Assembly: GCA_023246195.1 (NCBI GenBank) | Contig: JAHFIW010000008.1 | Span: forward strand, 1 to 42,308 | DNA: 42,308 nucleotides | Direction: 5' to 3' | Origin: a bacterium | GTDB lineage: Bacteria > Patescibacteriota > Patescibacteriia > SG8-24 | Shown: piece by piece, positions 8,399 to 16,768 of the stretch | How the letters are laid out: each line of letters starts with the position of its first letter | Numbering within the stretch: the first letter of the stretch is position 1 | Translations under genes and position numbers: made by a program | The notes under the pieces: generated by a model | The model's input: only the letters and a program-made list of their open reading frames with translations | What the model was told of the DNA's origin: nothing | Databases searched by the model: none

Positions 8399-9889
8399 AT
8401 GGAAGAAAAAGTAGCCAACCCCATCGAGGAACGCGCCGTGCGTCTGGAAAAACTGCAGACCGCCGTGGCCATGGGCCTAGAACCGTATCCCGCGCGCTGC
8501 GAGCGCAGCCACACGATTGCCGAAGTGCAGTCGCATTTTGATACGCTGGTCGAGAAGGCCACCGAAGTCACCGTCACCGGCCGCGTCAAGGCCGTGCGCG
8601 GCCATGGGGGCGCCTGTTTTGTCGACATCGAGGACGGCACACAGAAAATCCAGCTGCACCTCAAGTCCGACGTGCTCGGCGCGACCTCCTTTGAGACTTT
8701 CGAGAAAATCATCGACCGCGGCGACTTCGTGCAGGTCTCCGGCATCTGCTTCGTCACCAAACGCGGCGAGCGCAGCATCGAGGCCAAGCGCTGGACGCTA
8801 CTGACCAAGTCGTTGGCTCCGCTGCCCGACAAATGGAGCGGCCTGACCGACACCGAAGCCCGCTACCGCCGGCGCGAGCTCGATTTGATTTCCAACCCCG
8901 AAGTGCGCCTGCTCTTCAGGAAGCGTTCGCTCTTAGTCAGCGAACTGCGCCACTTCATGGAAGAAGAAGGCTTCATGGAAGTGGAGACCCCCGTGCTGCA
9001 GAGCATCGCCGGCGGAGCTACCGCGCGCCCGTTCGTGACGCATCACAACGCGCTGGGCGTGGACATGTACCTGCGCATCGCCACCGAGCTGCACCTCAAG
9101 CGCCTGATCGTCGGCGGCTTTGAGCGCGTCTACGAAATCGGCCGTATCTTCCGCAACGAAGGCATCGACCATCTCCACAACCCCGAGTTCACCTCCATCG
9201 AATTCTACCAGGCCTACGCCGACTATCGCGACCTGATGTCCATGACGGAGAGGATGCTGGCCCGCGTCACCGAGAAGGTGAACGGTTCGACGTTCCTGGA
9301 ATACGACGGCATGAAGATAGACTTCGCCGGCCCCTACCCGCGCCTGACCTTCCGCGACGCCATCAAGCAGTTCGCGGACGTCGACATCGAAAACTACGCC
9401 ACCCGCCACGAACTTGCCGCCGCCGCCGAGGCAAAGGGCGTGAAGGTCGAACCCAAGGACGACCGCGGCGCCATCTTGGACAACCTCTACAAGAAGACCG
9501 TCCGCGGGAGCATCGTTGATCCGACCTTCATCATCGACCACCCCACCGAGATCCTGCCGCTGGCCAAGCGCCGCGCGGACAATCCGAACTACGTGGAGAG
9601 CTTCCAGCTTGTGCTGGGACGCGGCGTCGAACTGATCAAGGCGTTCTCGGAACTGAACGACCCGATCGACCAGCGCGCACGCTTTGAGGAGCAGGAGAAG
9701 CTGCGGGCCGGGGGAGATGATGAGGCTCAGCCGATGGATGAGGAGTTTATTGCTGCGCTGGAGGCGGGTATGCCGCCGACTGCGGGGTTTGGGATGGGGA
9801 TTGATCGGTTGGCGGCTTTACTGACGGGATCGCATAGCTTGAAAGAAGTTATTCTTTTCCCTACACTCCGTCCAGATGAACGTACATAA
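8399..9889 (+). CDS. lysS: Lysyl-tRNA synthetase, class II
   Basis: A 496-residue class II synthetase. It has an N-terminal OB-fold anticodon-binding domain (about 55-150, VTGRVKAVRGHGGACFVDIEDG...) and a catalytic core with motif 1 (VETPVLQSIAGGATARPF), motif 2 (FRNEGIDHLHNPEFTSIEFYQAY) and motif 3 (GFGMGIDRLAALLTGSHSLKEVILFP). It charges tRNA-Lys. The last 170 or so bases (from about 9715) switch to T-rich third positions (gag gcg ggt atg, ggg ttt ggg atg), unlike the strongly GC-ending codons before. This suggests that the 3' end came with the adjacent accessory block by recombination. Confidence 0.96.
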   Translation: MEEKVANPIEERAVRLEKLQTAVAMGLEPYPARCERSHTIAEVQSHFDTLVEKATEVTVTGRVKAVRGHGGACFVDIEDGTQKIQLHLKSDVLGATSFETFEKIIDRGDFVQVSGICFVTKRGERSIEAKRWTLLTKSLAPLPDKWSGLTDTEARYRRRELDLISNPEVRLLFRKRSLLVSELRHFMEEEGFMEVETPVLQSIAGGATARPFVTHHNALGVDMYLRIATELHLKRLIVGGFERVYEIGRIFRNEGIDHLHNPEFTSIEFYQAYADYRDLMSMTERMLARVTEKVNGSTFLEYDGMKIDFAGPYPRLTFRDAIKQFADVDIENYATRHELAAAAEAKGVKVEPKDDRGAILDNLYKKTVRGSIVDPTFIIDHPTEILPLAKRRADNPNYVESFQLVLGRGVELIKAFSELNDPIDQRARFEEQEKLRAGGDDEAQPMDEEFIAALEAGMPPTAGFGMGIDRLAALLTGSHSLKEVILFPTLRPDERT

Positions 9890-9901
9890 AATGCTTCACT
9901 C

Positions 9902-10789
9902 ATGGACCCTCTCAAGAAATTCGCTAATCTTCGTGAAAAACCGCTTCTGCTCCTCTCTCTGCCAGAAGTAAACCGAGTGGCCTCTCTGACGGTAAAAGAC
10001 GCACTGAGCGGCAAGAAGGAGAATGAACTGGACGTCATTTTGCAGACGCCGGGCGGTGATATCGACGCCGCTTTTTGCATCATCAAGCTGCTCCGTAACC
10101 ATGCAGCCAAAATCAATATCTTTGTCCCCTGGTACGCAAAAAGCGCAGGTACTCTTATCTGTTTGGGTGCTGATAGGATTTGCCTCTCGGAGCTATCCGA
10201 GCTCGGCCCTCTTGATTCGCAAATCCACGAACGTCAGGACGGCGACAGCGGCACCTATAAATCCGCACTGAACGGATTTAAAGCGCTGGACCAGATTCAA
10301 AACCATGCGTTTGAAGTTCTTGACGCCGCCACTAAAATCATCGCCAGCCGCAGCGACCTTAAAATGTCCGAAGCTATCGGTTTGGCGATTGAATTTGTCG
10401 CGAAGACGGCAGGCAATCTTTATGCCAAGCTTGATCCGATGGTAATCGGTGCGTATACTCGCGCACTCGAGGTCGGTGAGAACTATGGCGTTCGGGTGTT
10501 GACCCATTATATGAAATGGAACAACCAAAAGGCGAGTCAAGTTGTGAAGTCGCTTGTTCGCGACTACCCATCTCATGAGTTTGTGATTGACCTCGATGAG
10601 CTCACCCGCCTCGGCCTGCCTGTACACGAGATTTCGGCGGACGAGTTGCCCCTGGTCGAAGAGATTGGTAAAATGATAGCGTCCGAGCAGACACCTCAAA
10701 TTTGTTTCGTTAAAAATGACGTGAAAACCGCGCCGGAGCCCGCCCAGCAACTGGTCGAAGCAAAAAAGAAACAAGCTGCTCATGCTTAA
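9902..10789 (+). CDS. SDH_sah/ClpP-fold serine protease-like protein
   Basis: A 295-residue protein resembling the serine dehydrogenase proteinase (SDH_sah) branch of the ClpP/SppA crotonase-fold peptidases. Visible features are the oxyanion-loop signature QTPGGDIDAAF (about 43-53), the nucleophile motif YAKSAGT with Ser81, and GADRICLSELSELGPLDSQI (about 89-108), the stretch preceding the SppA-type dimer interface. No signal peptide or TM helix is present, so it is probably cytosolic. Substrate unknown. It lies 12 bases after lysS but is AT-richer, and it is the first gene of the accessory block. Its small downstream neighbour is 14 bases away and both appear to end at the terminator at 11041-11072. 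Homologues are often found near mobile or defence genes, but that context is only suggestive. Confidence 0.8.
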   Translation: MDPLKKFANLREKPLLLLSLPEVNRVASLTVKDALSGKKENELDVILQTPGGDIDAAFCIIKLLRNHAAKINIFVPWYAKSAGTLICLGADRICLSELSELGPLDSQIHERQDGDSGTYKSALNGFKALDQIQNHAFEVLDAATKIIASRSDLKMSEAIGLAIEFVAKTAGNLYAKLDPMVIGAYTRALEVGENYGVRVLTHYMKWNNQKASQVVKSLVRDYPSHEFVIDLDELTRLGLPVHEISADELPLVEEIGKMIASEQTPQICFVKNDVKTAPEPAQQLVEAKKKQAAHA

Positions 10790-10803
10790 ATGACATCCTT
10801 GCT

Positions 10804-10986
10804 ATGAACAACACGGAGCCCGAAGCCTCGCAAACGAAGCTCCAGACGCAAGGAACATCCTCAGACCTGTACAAACAGGAAATCTCATCCTCGCGTCGTT
10901 TTGTACGAGAAACCGTGCGCGAAGTACGCTCGCATCAGGATCATCGTTCTTTGAACAACGACCACACGTGCCACATTAAACGTTGA
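10804..10986 (+). CDS. Small hypothetical protein, 60 aa
   Basis: A 60-residue hydrophilic ORF (MNNTEPEASQTKLQTQG...) with no TM segment and no motif I recognise. Its middle is rich in Ser, Arg and Glu (SSSRRFVRETVREVRSHQDH) and may form a charged helix. It starts 14 bases after the SDH-like protease gene and ends 55 bases before an intrinsic terminator, so it fits as the second gene of a two-gene transcript. No clear ribosome-binding site. It could be a partner or regulator of the protease, but nothing in the sequence proves that. Confidence 0.45.
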   Translation: MNNTEPEASQTKLQTQGTSSDLYKQEISSSRRFVRETVREVRSHQDHRSLNNDHTCHIKR

Positions 10987-11040
10987 TGGTTAAGTAGGGG
11001 CACCCATTTATCTATCCGTCGAAAATATAAGGCCGAGATA

Positions 11041-11072
11041 AGCAGCTTTCTTTTGGAGAAGGTTGCTTTTTT
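11041..11072 (+). terminator. Intrinsic terminator after the protease / small-ORF pair
   Basis: An 11-bp stem (11041-11051 with 11057-11067, two G-U wobbles), a 5-base loop and a run of six T (11067-11072). The remainder of the gap 10987-11172 shows no gene. Confidence 0.75.
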
Positions 11073-11172
11073 ATGCTAAAGTATGTGCATCTATTGGATA
11101 CACGCCCGTTGAATTTCAAACGCTAAAAATGAGCGAATAGAAAAGGCGACCTAAGTCAGAATTTGCGAAGAA

Positions 11173-11619
11173 ATGAAACGTATGCAAAAAGTCCTAGTCT
11201 TTGGCACTTTTGACCTGCTCCACCCAGGGCATCTTGCGTTTCTCGATGCTGCGGTGAAGTACGGTGCCGTAACAGTTGTGATTACGCCCAATTTCAAAGC
11301 GAAAAAGGAGAAGGGGAGAGCCCCTCACTTTTCCGAACGCGAACGAATGCAAATGGTTGCGGCGCTGAAAAATGTTTCCCGTGTCGTTATTGGGGACAAA
11401 GGAAAAAAGTGGTCCGTGGTACGGCGCCTTGCGCCAGATGTCATATGCGTCGGGCACGATCAGCACGCAAAACATCCAGCCTTCTTGGCGCAATTGGCTA
11501 CACTGAAGAAACGGCCGAAGATCGTCAGGCTATCATCGTTTAAATCGTCGAGATACTCGACATCAAAAGTGAAACTGGAGATTCATAGGTCCCACCGTCG
11601 CAAACAATCAATCGTTTAG
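11173..11619 (+). CDS. Cytidylyltransferase-like (HxGH) nucleotidyltransferase
   Basis: A 148-residue protein of the nucleotidyl-transferase superfamily. It has GTFDLLHPGH (about 10-19, the HxGH nucleotide-binding motif), ITPNFKAKKEKGRAPHFSERERMQMVAAL (about 37-65), PDVICVGHDQ (about 95-104) and a C-terminal RYSTSKVK (about 133-140) replacing the usual ISSTxxR. Members transfer NMP to small phosphorylated substrates such as glycerol-3-phosphate, ADP-heptose precursors or FMN; the archaeal FAD synthetase (RibL) type is close in size. The substrate cannot be told from sequence. It is AT-rich relative to the core and ends at a strong bidirectional terminator. An alternative start at 11182 would remove three residues. 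Confidence 0.8.
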   Translation: MKRMQKVLVFGTFDLLHPGHLAFLDAAVKYGAVTVVITPNFKAKKEKGRAPHFSERERMQMVAALKNVSRVVIGDKGKKWSVVRRLAPDVICVGHDQHAKHPAFLAQLATLKKRPKIVRLSSFKSSRYSTSKVKLEIHRSHRRKQSIV

Positions 11620-11623
11620 GGAC

Positions 11624-11653
11624 AAAAAATACGCCTTGTCAGGGCGTATTTTT
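11624..11653. terminator. Bidirectional intrinsic terminator
   Basis: An 11-bp perfect stem (AAAAATACGCC at 11625-11635 paired with 11643-11653) with a 7-base loop. The A-run on the left and T-run on the right make it work for the + strand nucleotidyltransferase and the - strand DUF3892 gene, which converge here. Confidence 0.88.
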
Positions 11654-11658
11654 CCTGC

Positions 11659-11952
11659 CTAAAGTGGGCACTCTGACAGGCTGAGAAGGTTGTCGGTCTC
11701 AACTCCGTTTGCGACCGTCTTCACGTACTTGTTGCCGTGTCGCGAAACCCTTACAACAACCTTGACCCTCTGACTAAGACCGCCGAGGACGTAGGCTTCG
11801 CCACCCCGCTCGATCCAATCGACGAGCTGCAAACGGCTCAACTTACCCTTAGAGCCGGTGCCATCCTCAACCCAGCCAAGGAACGAGATCGCCTCGTACG
11901 GATCGTCATGCCTGCCGTTTTCCTTGTTGATACAGACGATTTTGATCGCCAT
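11659..11952 (-). CDS. DUF3892 family protein
   Basis: A 97-residue protein starting MAIKIVCINKENG. The C-terminal signature VVVRVSRHGNKYVKTVANGVETDNLLSLSEC matches the DUF3892 pattern, in which a basic strand is followed by Y-(I/V)-(R/K)-T and a final DNLLxLPxC. Function is unknown for the family; members are small single-domain proteins found in many bacteria, often in variable regions. An upstream in-frame ATG at 11982 would add ten residues (MVTPPANFTD), but the conserved part begins at MAIK, so 11952 is preferred. Neither start has a convincing Shine-Dalgarno. It converges with the nucleotidyltransferase gene at the shared terminator. Confidence 0.75.
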   Translation of the reverse strand: MAIKIVCINKENGRHDDPYEAISFLGWVEDGTGSKGKLSRLQLVDWIERGGEAYVLGGLSQRVKVVVRVSRHGNKYVKTVANGVETDNLLSLSECPL

Positions 11953-12039
11953 ATCTGTAAAGTTGGCCGGGGGAGTGACCAACGGTGTGTTTTAGCCGAC
12001 TTTTCTGTCCCCACAGCGTCCTTCCCAAGAACCTTTTTT

Positions 12040-12148
12040 TGGTATACAAAGAAGCGGTCCTTCCTGACCGCGCTAACGGTCAGGGCAGAGAAGGGCTAGA
12101 TTAGATTGCTTCGCGAAACCGTCCACAGTGGGCGGTTTCGCTGTAGCA
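12040..12148 (+). other. Structured leader-like region with alternative hairpins upstream of fic
   Basis: An extended -10-like TGGTATACA (12040-12048) is followed by three GGTC/GACC segments that allow two mutually exclusive hairpins: 12054-12059 with 12066-12071, or 12063-12070 with 12077-12084 (8 bp). A stronger hairpin follows, with a 9-bp perfect stem (12113-12121 with 12133-12141) extended by inner pairs and by an outer TTGCT/AGCAA helix. None is followed by a T-run. This may be a leader of the fic transcript or a separate small RNA. No protein-coding gene is seen in 11983-12228. Confidence 0.35.
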
Positions 12149-12170
12149 AGGCTAGCAACGACTTCTCCTC

Positions 12171-12199
12171 TTTTCAAGTTCCAAGAAATGGTCTATATT
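12171..12199 (+). promoter_or_regulatory. Candidate promoter of fic
   Basis: TTTTCA (12171-12176), a 17-base spacer and TATATT (12194-12199) give a sigma-70-like promoter with the start of transcription expected near 12206. The -10 overlaps the left arm of the palindrome below, so a bound repressor would block it. Confidence 0.45.
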
Positions 12200-12227
12200 T
12201 GGAATATCCACAGGCTATATTCCAAAT
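12197..12227. promoter_or_regulatory. Operator-like inverted repeat abutting the fic start codon
   Basis: Perfect 11-bp arms, ATTTGGAATAT at 12197-12207 and ATATTCCAAAT at 12217-12227, are separated by 9 bases; the ATG of fic begins 1 base further on at 12229. Centre-to-centre spacing is 20 bp, about two helical turns, as expected for a dimeric helix-turn-helix repressor. The left arm overlaps the -10. The fic product has a C-terminal winged-helix-like region, so autoregulation is a natural inference. Confidence 0.65.
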
Positions 12228-12228
12228 T

Positions 12229-13371
12229 ATGCCCAAATTTAAGGCTGGAGCCTATACACAGCAGCAAACCGGATACAAGGCATTTGTGCCCAATTTCATC
12301 GATCAGCCCTATACTTGGGATGACCGCCGAATTGACGTTATTCTTGCCGATGCCATGCGATATTTGGGCGAGCTTAACGCATATTCCACCTTGGTCCCGG
12401 ATGTAGATTTTTTCATAAAAATGCACGTCACGAAGGAAGCAACGGTTTCGAGCCGCATTGAAGGCACGCGAACGAATATCGACGATGCCGTGAAGACCGT
12501 CGAGGAAGTTTCCCCTGAACAGCGCGACGACTGGGACGAAGTCCAGAACTACATAAAAGCGATGAATTACGCCATCGCCGAATTGGAGCACCTGTCCCTG
12601 TCGACACGCCTCATAAAGAGCACCCACAAATACCTCCTTGATGGCGTTCGAGGTTACGGCAAACAGCCGGGCGAAATCCGCAGCAGCCAGAATTGGATCG
12701 GCGGCGCGACGCTAAATGATGCGAGTTTCATTCCGCCACCTGCGCACGAAGTGCCCGCCTTGCTCGGTGACCTGGAAAAGTTCTGGTACAACAAAACGTT
12801 GACCTTGCCCGATCTTATAAAAGTCGCAATGAGCCACTACCAATTCGAAACGATCCATCCGTTTCTCGATGGAAACGGACGAGTGGGTCGACTGCTTATT
12901 ACGCTCCATTTGGTAAGTTTGGGAATACTGACGAAGCCGACGCTCTATCTTTCAGATTTTTTCGAAAAACATCGTGATCAATATTACGATGCGCTGAGCC
13001 GTGTCCGCGCCACCAATGACATGGAAGGCTGGCTGCGTTTTTTTCTTGTAGGTGTTGCTGAGACCGCTAAAAAGGGAAGGGATACTTTCCAGAAAATCAT
13101 CGACTTGCGAGAGAAATACGAAGATACGATCGAGAAAAGGATGCCGAGCCGTCGGCAAAAAACCACAAAGGCCTTACTCCTTAAGATGTTCTCTCAACCG
13201 ATCGTCTCGATAAACGACCTGTCAAAAATCGGTGACGAAGTCATTTCCTTTCAGACAGCAAGCACCATCGCAAAGGAACTCACGGACAGCGGCATCCTTG
13301 TCGAAATCACCGGCCGCAAAAAGAATCGACTGTTCGTCTTGGATGAGTATTTGAATCTCTTCCGCGGTTAA
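12229..13371 (+). CDS. Fic family AMP-transferase, self-inhibited (class II), with C-terminal winged-helix region
   Basis: A 380-residue Fic protein starting [15 protein letters not shown]. The catalytic loop [12 protein letters not shown] (about 212-223) is intact, so it should transfer AMP (or another NMP) to target hydroxyls. Upstream SSRIEG (about 75-80) fits the [ST]xxxE[GN] inhibitory helix, which places the autoinhibition inside the same polypeptide (class II). An N-terminal Fic_N-like region precedes the core, and residues 300-380 (...[48 protein letters not shown]) look like a winged helix. An earlier in-frame start exists at 12106, but the added residues are not conserved-looking and run through the operator; 12229 is preferred. 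hsdM begins 16 bases later, so it probably leads the type I RM operon. Confidence 0.9.
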   Translation: MPKFKAGAYTQQQTGYKAFVPNFIDQPYTWDDRRIDVILADAMRYLGELNAYSTLVPDVDFFIKMHVTKEATVSSRIEGTRTNIDDAVKTVEEVSPEQRDDWDEVQNYIKAMNYAIAELEHLSLSTRLIKSTHKYLLDGVRGYGKQPGEIRSSQNWIGGATLNDASFIPPPAHEVPALLGDLEKFWYNKTLTLPDLIKVAMSHYQFETIHPFLDGNGRVGRLLITLHLVSLGILTKPTLYLSDFFEKHRDQYYDALSRVRATNDMEGWLRFFLVGVAETAKKGRDTFQKIIDLREKYEDTIEKRMPSRRQKTTKALLLKMFSQPIVSINDLSKIGDEVISFQTASTIAKELTDSGILVEITGRKKNRLFVLDEYLNLFRG

Positions 13372-13387
13372 CGAAACACCTCACCCT

Positions 13388-15412
13388 ATGTCATCAGGAA
13401 ATACAACAGGACAAGATCAACTCATTTGGGAGATCGCGGAGCTGCTCAGAGGCGGCTGGAAGCAGTATGAATATCAGGATGTCATCCTGCCTCTTGTGGT
13501 CCTCAAACGGCTCGACGCCATGCTTGCCGGGACGAAGCCGGCGCTACTCGAAATGTGTGAACGGCTGGAAAAGGAGAACGTCGACCGCGATCCGATCCTC
13601 AAAAAGGCTGCCGGAGCGGATTTTTACAACTGCTCAAAGTTTGACTTCGACAAACTCTTGGACGATCCCGCGCAAATCGCCAAAAACTTCCGCAAATACC
13701 TGCAAGGCTTCAGCCCCAACGTGCAGGACATCTTTTCGAAGTTCGATTTTGACCGACAGCTCGAACGACTTTCTGGCGGCAACATGCTCTATATGGTCGT
13801 GAAGGCTCTGAACCGCGTGGACCTTCATCCCGAACGGGTCAGCAACCACGACATGGGTGCGATTTTCGAGAATCTCATTCGGCGATTCAACGAGCAATCC
13901 AACGAGACTGCCGGTGAGCATTATACGCCACGCGAGGTCATCAAAATGATGGTCGAAGTTCTTTTGTCGCCTGACAGCGAGGATTTAAAGCGTGAGAACA
14001 AAGTGAAGACCGTGTATGACTGTGCCTGCGGAACCGGAGGCATGTTGTCGACTGCCAAGGAACATATTCTCGAGGCGATAAATCCGAAAGCCAAGATTTA
14101 CCTATTCGGGCAGGAGTTGAATGCGGTAACTTACGCCGTCTGCAAATCGGACATGCTCATCAAGGGCGACAACCCCGAGCGCATCAAGGGCGGCGACAAA
14201 GATCACGCCAAGGCGAGCACCCTTTCAAATGATCAATTTGCGGACCTGCAGTTTGATTACCTCCTGACCAACCCGCCATTCGGCGTGGATTGGAAGAAGG
14301 ACAAGGAAGCAGTTGAGCGCGAACACGAAATGCGGGCGTATAGCGGACGTTTCGGCGCCGGCCTGCCACGCATTTCGGACGGCCAACTGCTTTTCCTACA
14401 GCACATGGTCTCCAAGATGCGTCCCGTGTCCGACGGCGGTGCACGCCTGGCCATCGTATTTAACGGCTCTCCTTTGTTCACGGGCGATGCCGGCTCTGGC
14501 GAGAGCGAGATTCGACGGTGGATCCTGGAAAAGGACTGGCTCGACGCCATCATCGCCCTGCCTGACCAACTGTTCTTCAACACTGGCATTAATACCTACG
14601 TCTGGGTGCTCTCAAACCGCAAACAAAAGGAGCGTAAGGGACTGGTGCAGCTGGTCGACGCGCGTACCTTTTTCGAGAAAGAACGGAAGAGCCTCGGCAA
14701 CAAGCGACATAAGATATCGGACGCAAACCGCGAACGCATCCGTGAGCTCTATGACGCATTCGAGGAGAGCGAGTACTCCAAAATTTTCAGGACGACCGAC
14801 TTCGCATACCGCCAGATTATCATCGAGCGCCCTTTGCGGTTGAATTTTCAGGCAAGCGCCGACCGGCTGACGCGGCTCAGGACGCATAAATTATTTGCAG
14901 AGGATGTAGAGTCGACGAAAAAGAAAGCTAAAGATCTCGATAAGGAGGCCATTTTAGCTGCGCTCGAAAAATTTGGTGACAAGTTGTACCGAAATCGTGA
15001 GACGTTCGTCACCAACCTTGAGAAGATGTTCGAAAAGGCAGGGCTCAAAGTCACGACTCCGGCGATGAAAGCCGTCCTTTCAGAGCTGTCCGAGCGCGAT
15101 GAGACCGCCGATATCTGTCTCGATGCCAACGGAAATCCGGAATCCGACAGCGAGCTGCGCGACACTGAGAACGTGCCGTGGGGCCGCGATGTCAATGAGT
15201 ACTTCGAGAACGAAGTCCGGCCTTACGTGCCCGATGCTTGGATTAATGCTGAAATTAGGGATCACAAGGACAAGAAAACAGGAAAGGTCGGTTATGAAAT
15301 TCCGTTTACTCGCTATTTTTACCGGTACCAAGCACCGCGCGATCTCACGGCAATTGATGCCGACATTGTGAAGGTTGAGGACGAGCTTCTGAAACTTCTG
15401 AAGCAGATTTGA
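13388..15412 (+). CDS. hsdM: Type I restriction-modification system, methyltransferase subunit HsdM
   Basis: A 674-residue N6-adenine methyltransferase subunit. It has an N-terminal helical HsdM_N region (IWEIAELLRGGWKQYEYQDVILPLVVLKRLD), the SAM-binding motif YDCACGTGGM (about 209-218) and catalytic motif IV NPPFG (about 294-298). In the complex, two HsdM and one HsdS recognise and methylate the host site. The long C-terminal part (about 480-674) contains charged helices and ends with RYFYRYQAPRDLTAIDADIVKVEDELLKLLKQI, the expected HsdS-contacting tail. The stop codon is immediately followed by the hsdS start (one base between), implying coupled translation. Confidence 0.97.
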   Translation: MSSGNTTGQDQLIWEIAELLRGGWKQYEYQDVILPLVVLKRLDAMLAGTKPALLEMCERLEKENVDRDPILKKAAGADFYNCSKFDFDKLLDDPAQIAKNFRKYLQGFSPNVQDIFSKFDFDRQLERLSGGNMLYMVVKALNRVDLHPERVSNHDMGAIFENLIRRFNEQSNETAGEHYTPREVIKMMVEVLLSPDSEDLKRENKVKTVYDCACGTGGMLSTAKEHILEAINPKAKIYLFGQELNAVTYAVCKSDMLIKGDNPERIKGGDKDHAKASTLSNDQFADLQFDYLLTNPPFGVDWKKDKEAVEREHEMRAYSGRFGAGLPRISDGQLLFLQHMVSKMRPVSDGGARLAIVFNGSPLFTGDAGSGESEIRRWILEKDWLDAIIALPDQLFFNTGINTYVWVLSNRKQKERKGLVQLVDARTFFEKERKSLGNKRHKISDANRERIRELYDAFEESEYSKIFRTTDFAYRQIIIERPLRLNFQASADRLTRLRTHKLFAEDVESTKKKAKDLDKEAILAALEKFGDKLYRNRETFVTNLEKMFEKAGLKVTTPAMKAVLSELSERDETADICLDANGNPESDSELRDTENVPWGRDVNEYFENEVRPYVPDAWINAEIRDHKDKKTGKVGYEIPFTRYFYRYQAPRDLTAIDADIVKVEDELLKLLKQI

Positions 15413-15413
15413 T

Positions 15414-16754
15414 ATGGATTCTATAAAACAAACCGCTTCAGGGGGTCACGAACTCAGAAAATACCCTAATTACGAAGACTCTGGATCAGAGTGGGTTGGC
15501 AAAGTTCCCAGAGGTTGGAAACTGCAACGGCTAAAGTATGTTGCGATGATGAATCGGCAGGAATTGCCCGAAAATACTCCGCGCGATTATTCTTTTAAGT
15601 ACTTTGATATTGGCAGCATTGAATCGGGCGGACGGAAAAGCGCGCCATCGGAGTATACGTTTGAAAATGCGCCTTCGCGAGCCCGCCGAATTGTCCATGC
15701 GCAAGATACGATCCTCGCGACGGTTCGTACATATCTGAAGGCGGTTTCTTATTTTGAAAATCCGGACCCTAACACCGTTGTCTCAACCGGCTTTGCGGTT
15801 CTGTCACCCATTAAGGAAAAGATTGATCCCAAATATCTCTACCATCAGATTACTGCGGAAATTCTGATTCAAGACGTCGTGGCGAACTCATCAGGCGTCA
15901 GTTATCCAGCCATAAATCCTTCGCAACTTGGCTGTCTAGATATTATTCTGCCGCCACTGGTCACTCAAAAAAAAATCGCCGCATATCTAGATGAGAAAAC
16001 CGCGACGATTGACGAGGCGATTGAAAAGAAGCGGCGGCAGGTAGAGCTACTCAAGGAAAAATGCGCGGCAATGATCAACCGAGCCGTCACCGTCGGTTTG
16101 GATTCGAAAATCGAACAGGTTGACTCAGAAATTCCCTGGCCAGAGCAGATTCCAAAAGGATGGCGTATTTACCGTTTGAAATTCTTTTGTGACTTCCAAT
16201 CCGGCGACGGCTTTCCTGAAGAAATGCAGGGCGAAAAACGTGGCGACCTACCGTTCTTTAAGGTCAGTGACATTAACGGGGAAGGGAAGTGGGCGGAAGA
16301 GCCGTCAAATTTTGTTTCGAAACTTGATGCCTTGAAAATGAGGTGGCATCCGATTCCGTCCGGATCAATCATGATGGCAAAAATTGGCGCAGCGCTTGCC
16401 AAGAATCACCGCAAAGTGACAACAACCACCTCTTATATTGATAATAACACCATGGCAGTGAGCGGTAATAACAAATTAGTAACTGGCGACTACCTGTATT
16501 GGCTTTGGAAAAACATCGATCTTAAGGACTTCCAAAACATATCGTCTGTGCCATCCGTAAACATGGGCCAAGTACGCGGCCTTCGTTACCCCCTGCCGCC
16601 AAAGGCAGAGCAACAAAACATCACAATGTATTTAGATGAGAAAACGGCCATCATCGATCAGGCGGTCCAAAAAATCAACCGATCTATCGAGTTGCTGGCC
16701 GAGTATAAATCGTCACTTATCACGAATATCGTAACGGGAAAGGTCGCGGTTTAA
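15414..16754 (+). CDS. hsdS: Type I restriction-modification system, specificity subunit HsdS
   Basis: A 446-residue specificity subunit with the usual two-half design. The first target-recognition domain starts at VPRGWKLQRLKYVAMM (about 30-45) and the second at IPKGWRIYRLKFFCDF (about 244-260). Each is followed by a conserved helical spacer: LPPLVTQKKIAAYLDEKTATIDEAIEKKR (about 182-210) and LPPKAEQQNITMYLDEKTAIIDQAVQKI (about 394-421). The two spacers are internal repeats that span the HsdM dimer. Recognition is therefore expected to be bipartite, but the target site cannot be read from sequence. Codons are AT-richer than in hsdM and the core genes, typical of frequently exchanged hsdS genes. 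Confidence 0.95.
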   Translation: MDSIKQTASGGHELRKYPNYEDSGSEWVGKVPRGWKLQRLKYVAMMNRQELPENTPRDYSFKYFDIGSIESGGRKSAPSEYTFENAPSRARRIVHAQDTILATVRTYLKAVSYFENPDPNTVVSTGFAVLSPIKEKIDPKYLYHQITAEILIQDVVANSSGVSYPAINPSQLGCLDIILPPLVTQKKIAAYLDEKTATIDEAIEKKRRQVELLKEKCAAMINRAVTVGLDSKIEQVDSEIPWPEQIPKGWRIYRLKFFCDFQSGDGFPEEMQGEKRGDLPFFKVSDINGEGKWAEEPSNFVSKLDALKMRWHPIPSGSIMMAKIGAALAKNHRKVTTTTSYIDNNTMAVSGNNKLVTGDYLYWLWKNIDLKDFQNISSVPSVNMGQVRGLRYPLPPKAEQQNITMYLDEKTAIIDQAVQKINRSIELLAEYKSSLITNIVTGKVAV

Positions 16755-16768
16755 AAAGAAATTTTCCT

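Noticed and set aside
12106-12228. N-terminal extension of Fic from an earlier ATG
   Set aside because: It crosses the hairpins, the candidate promoter and the operator and lacks conserved Fic sequence; the family start pattern begins at 12229.
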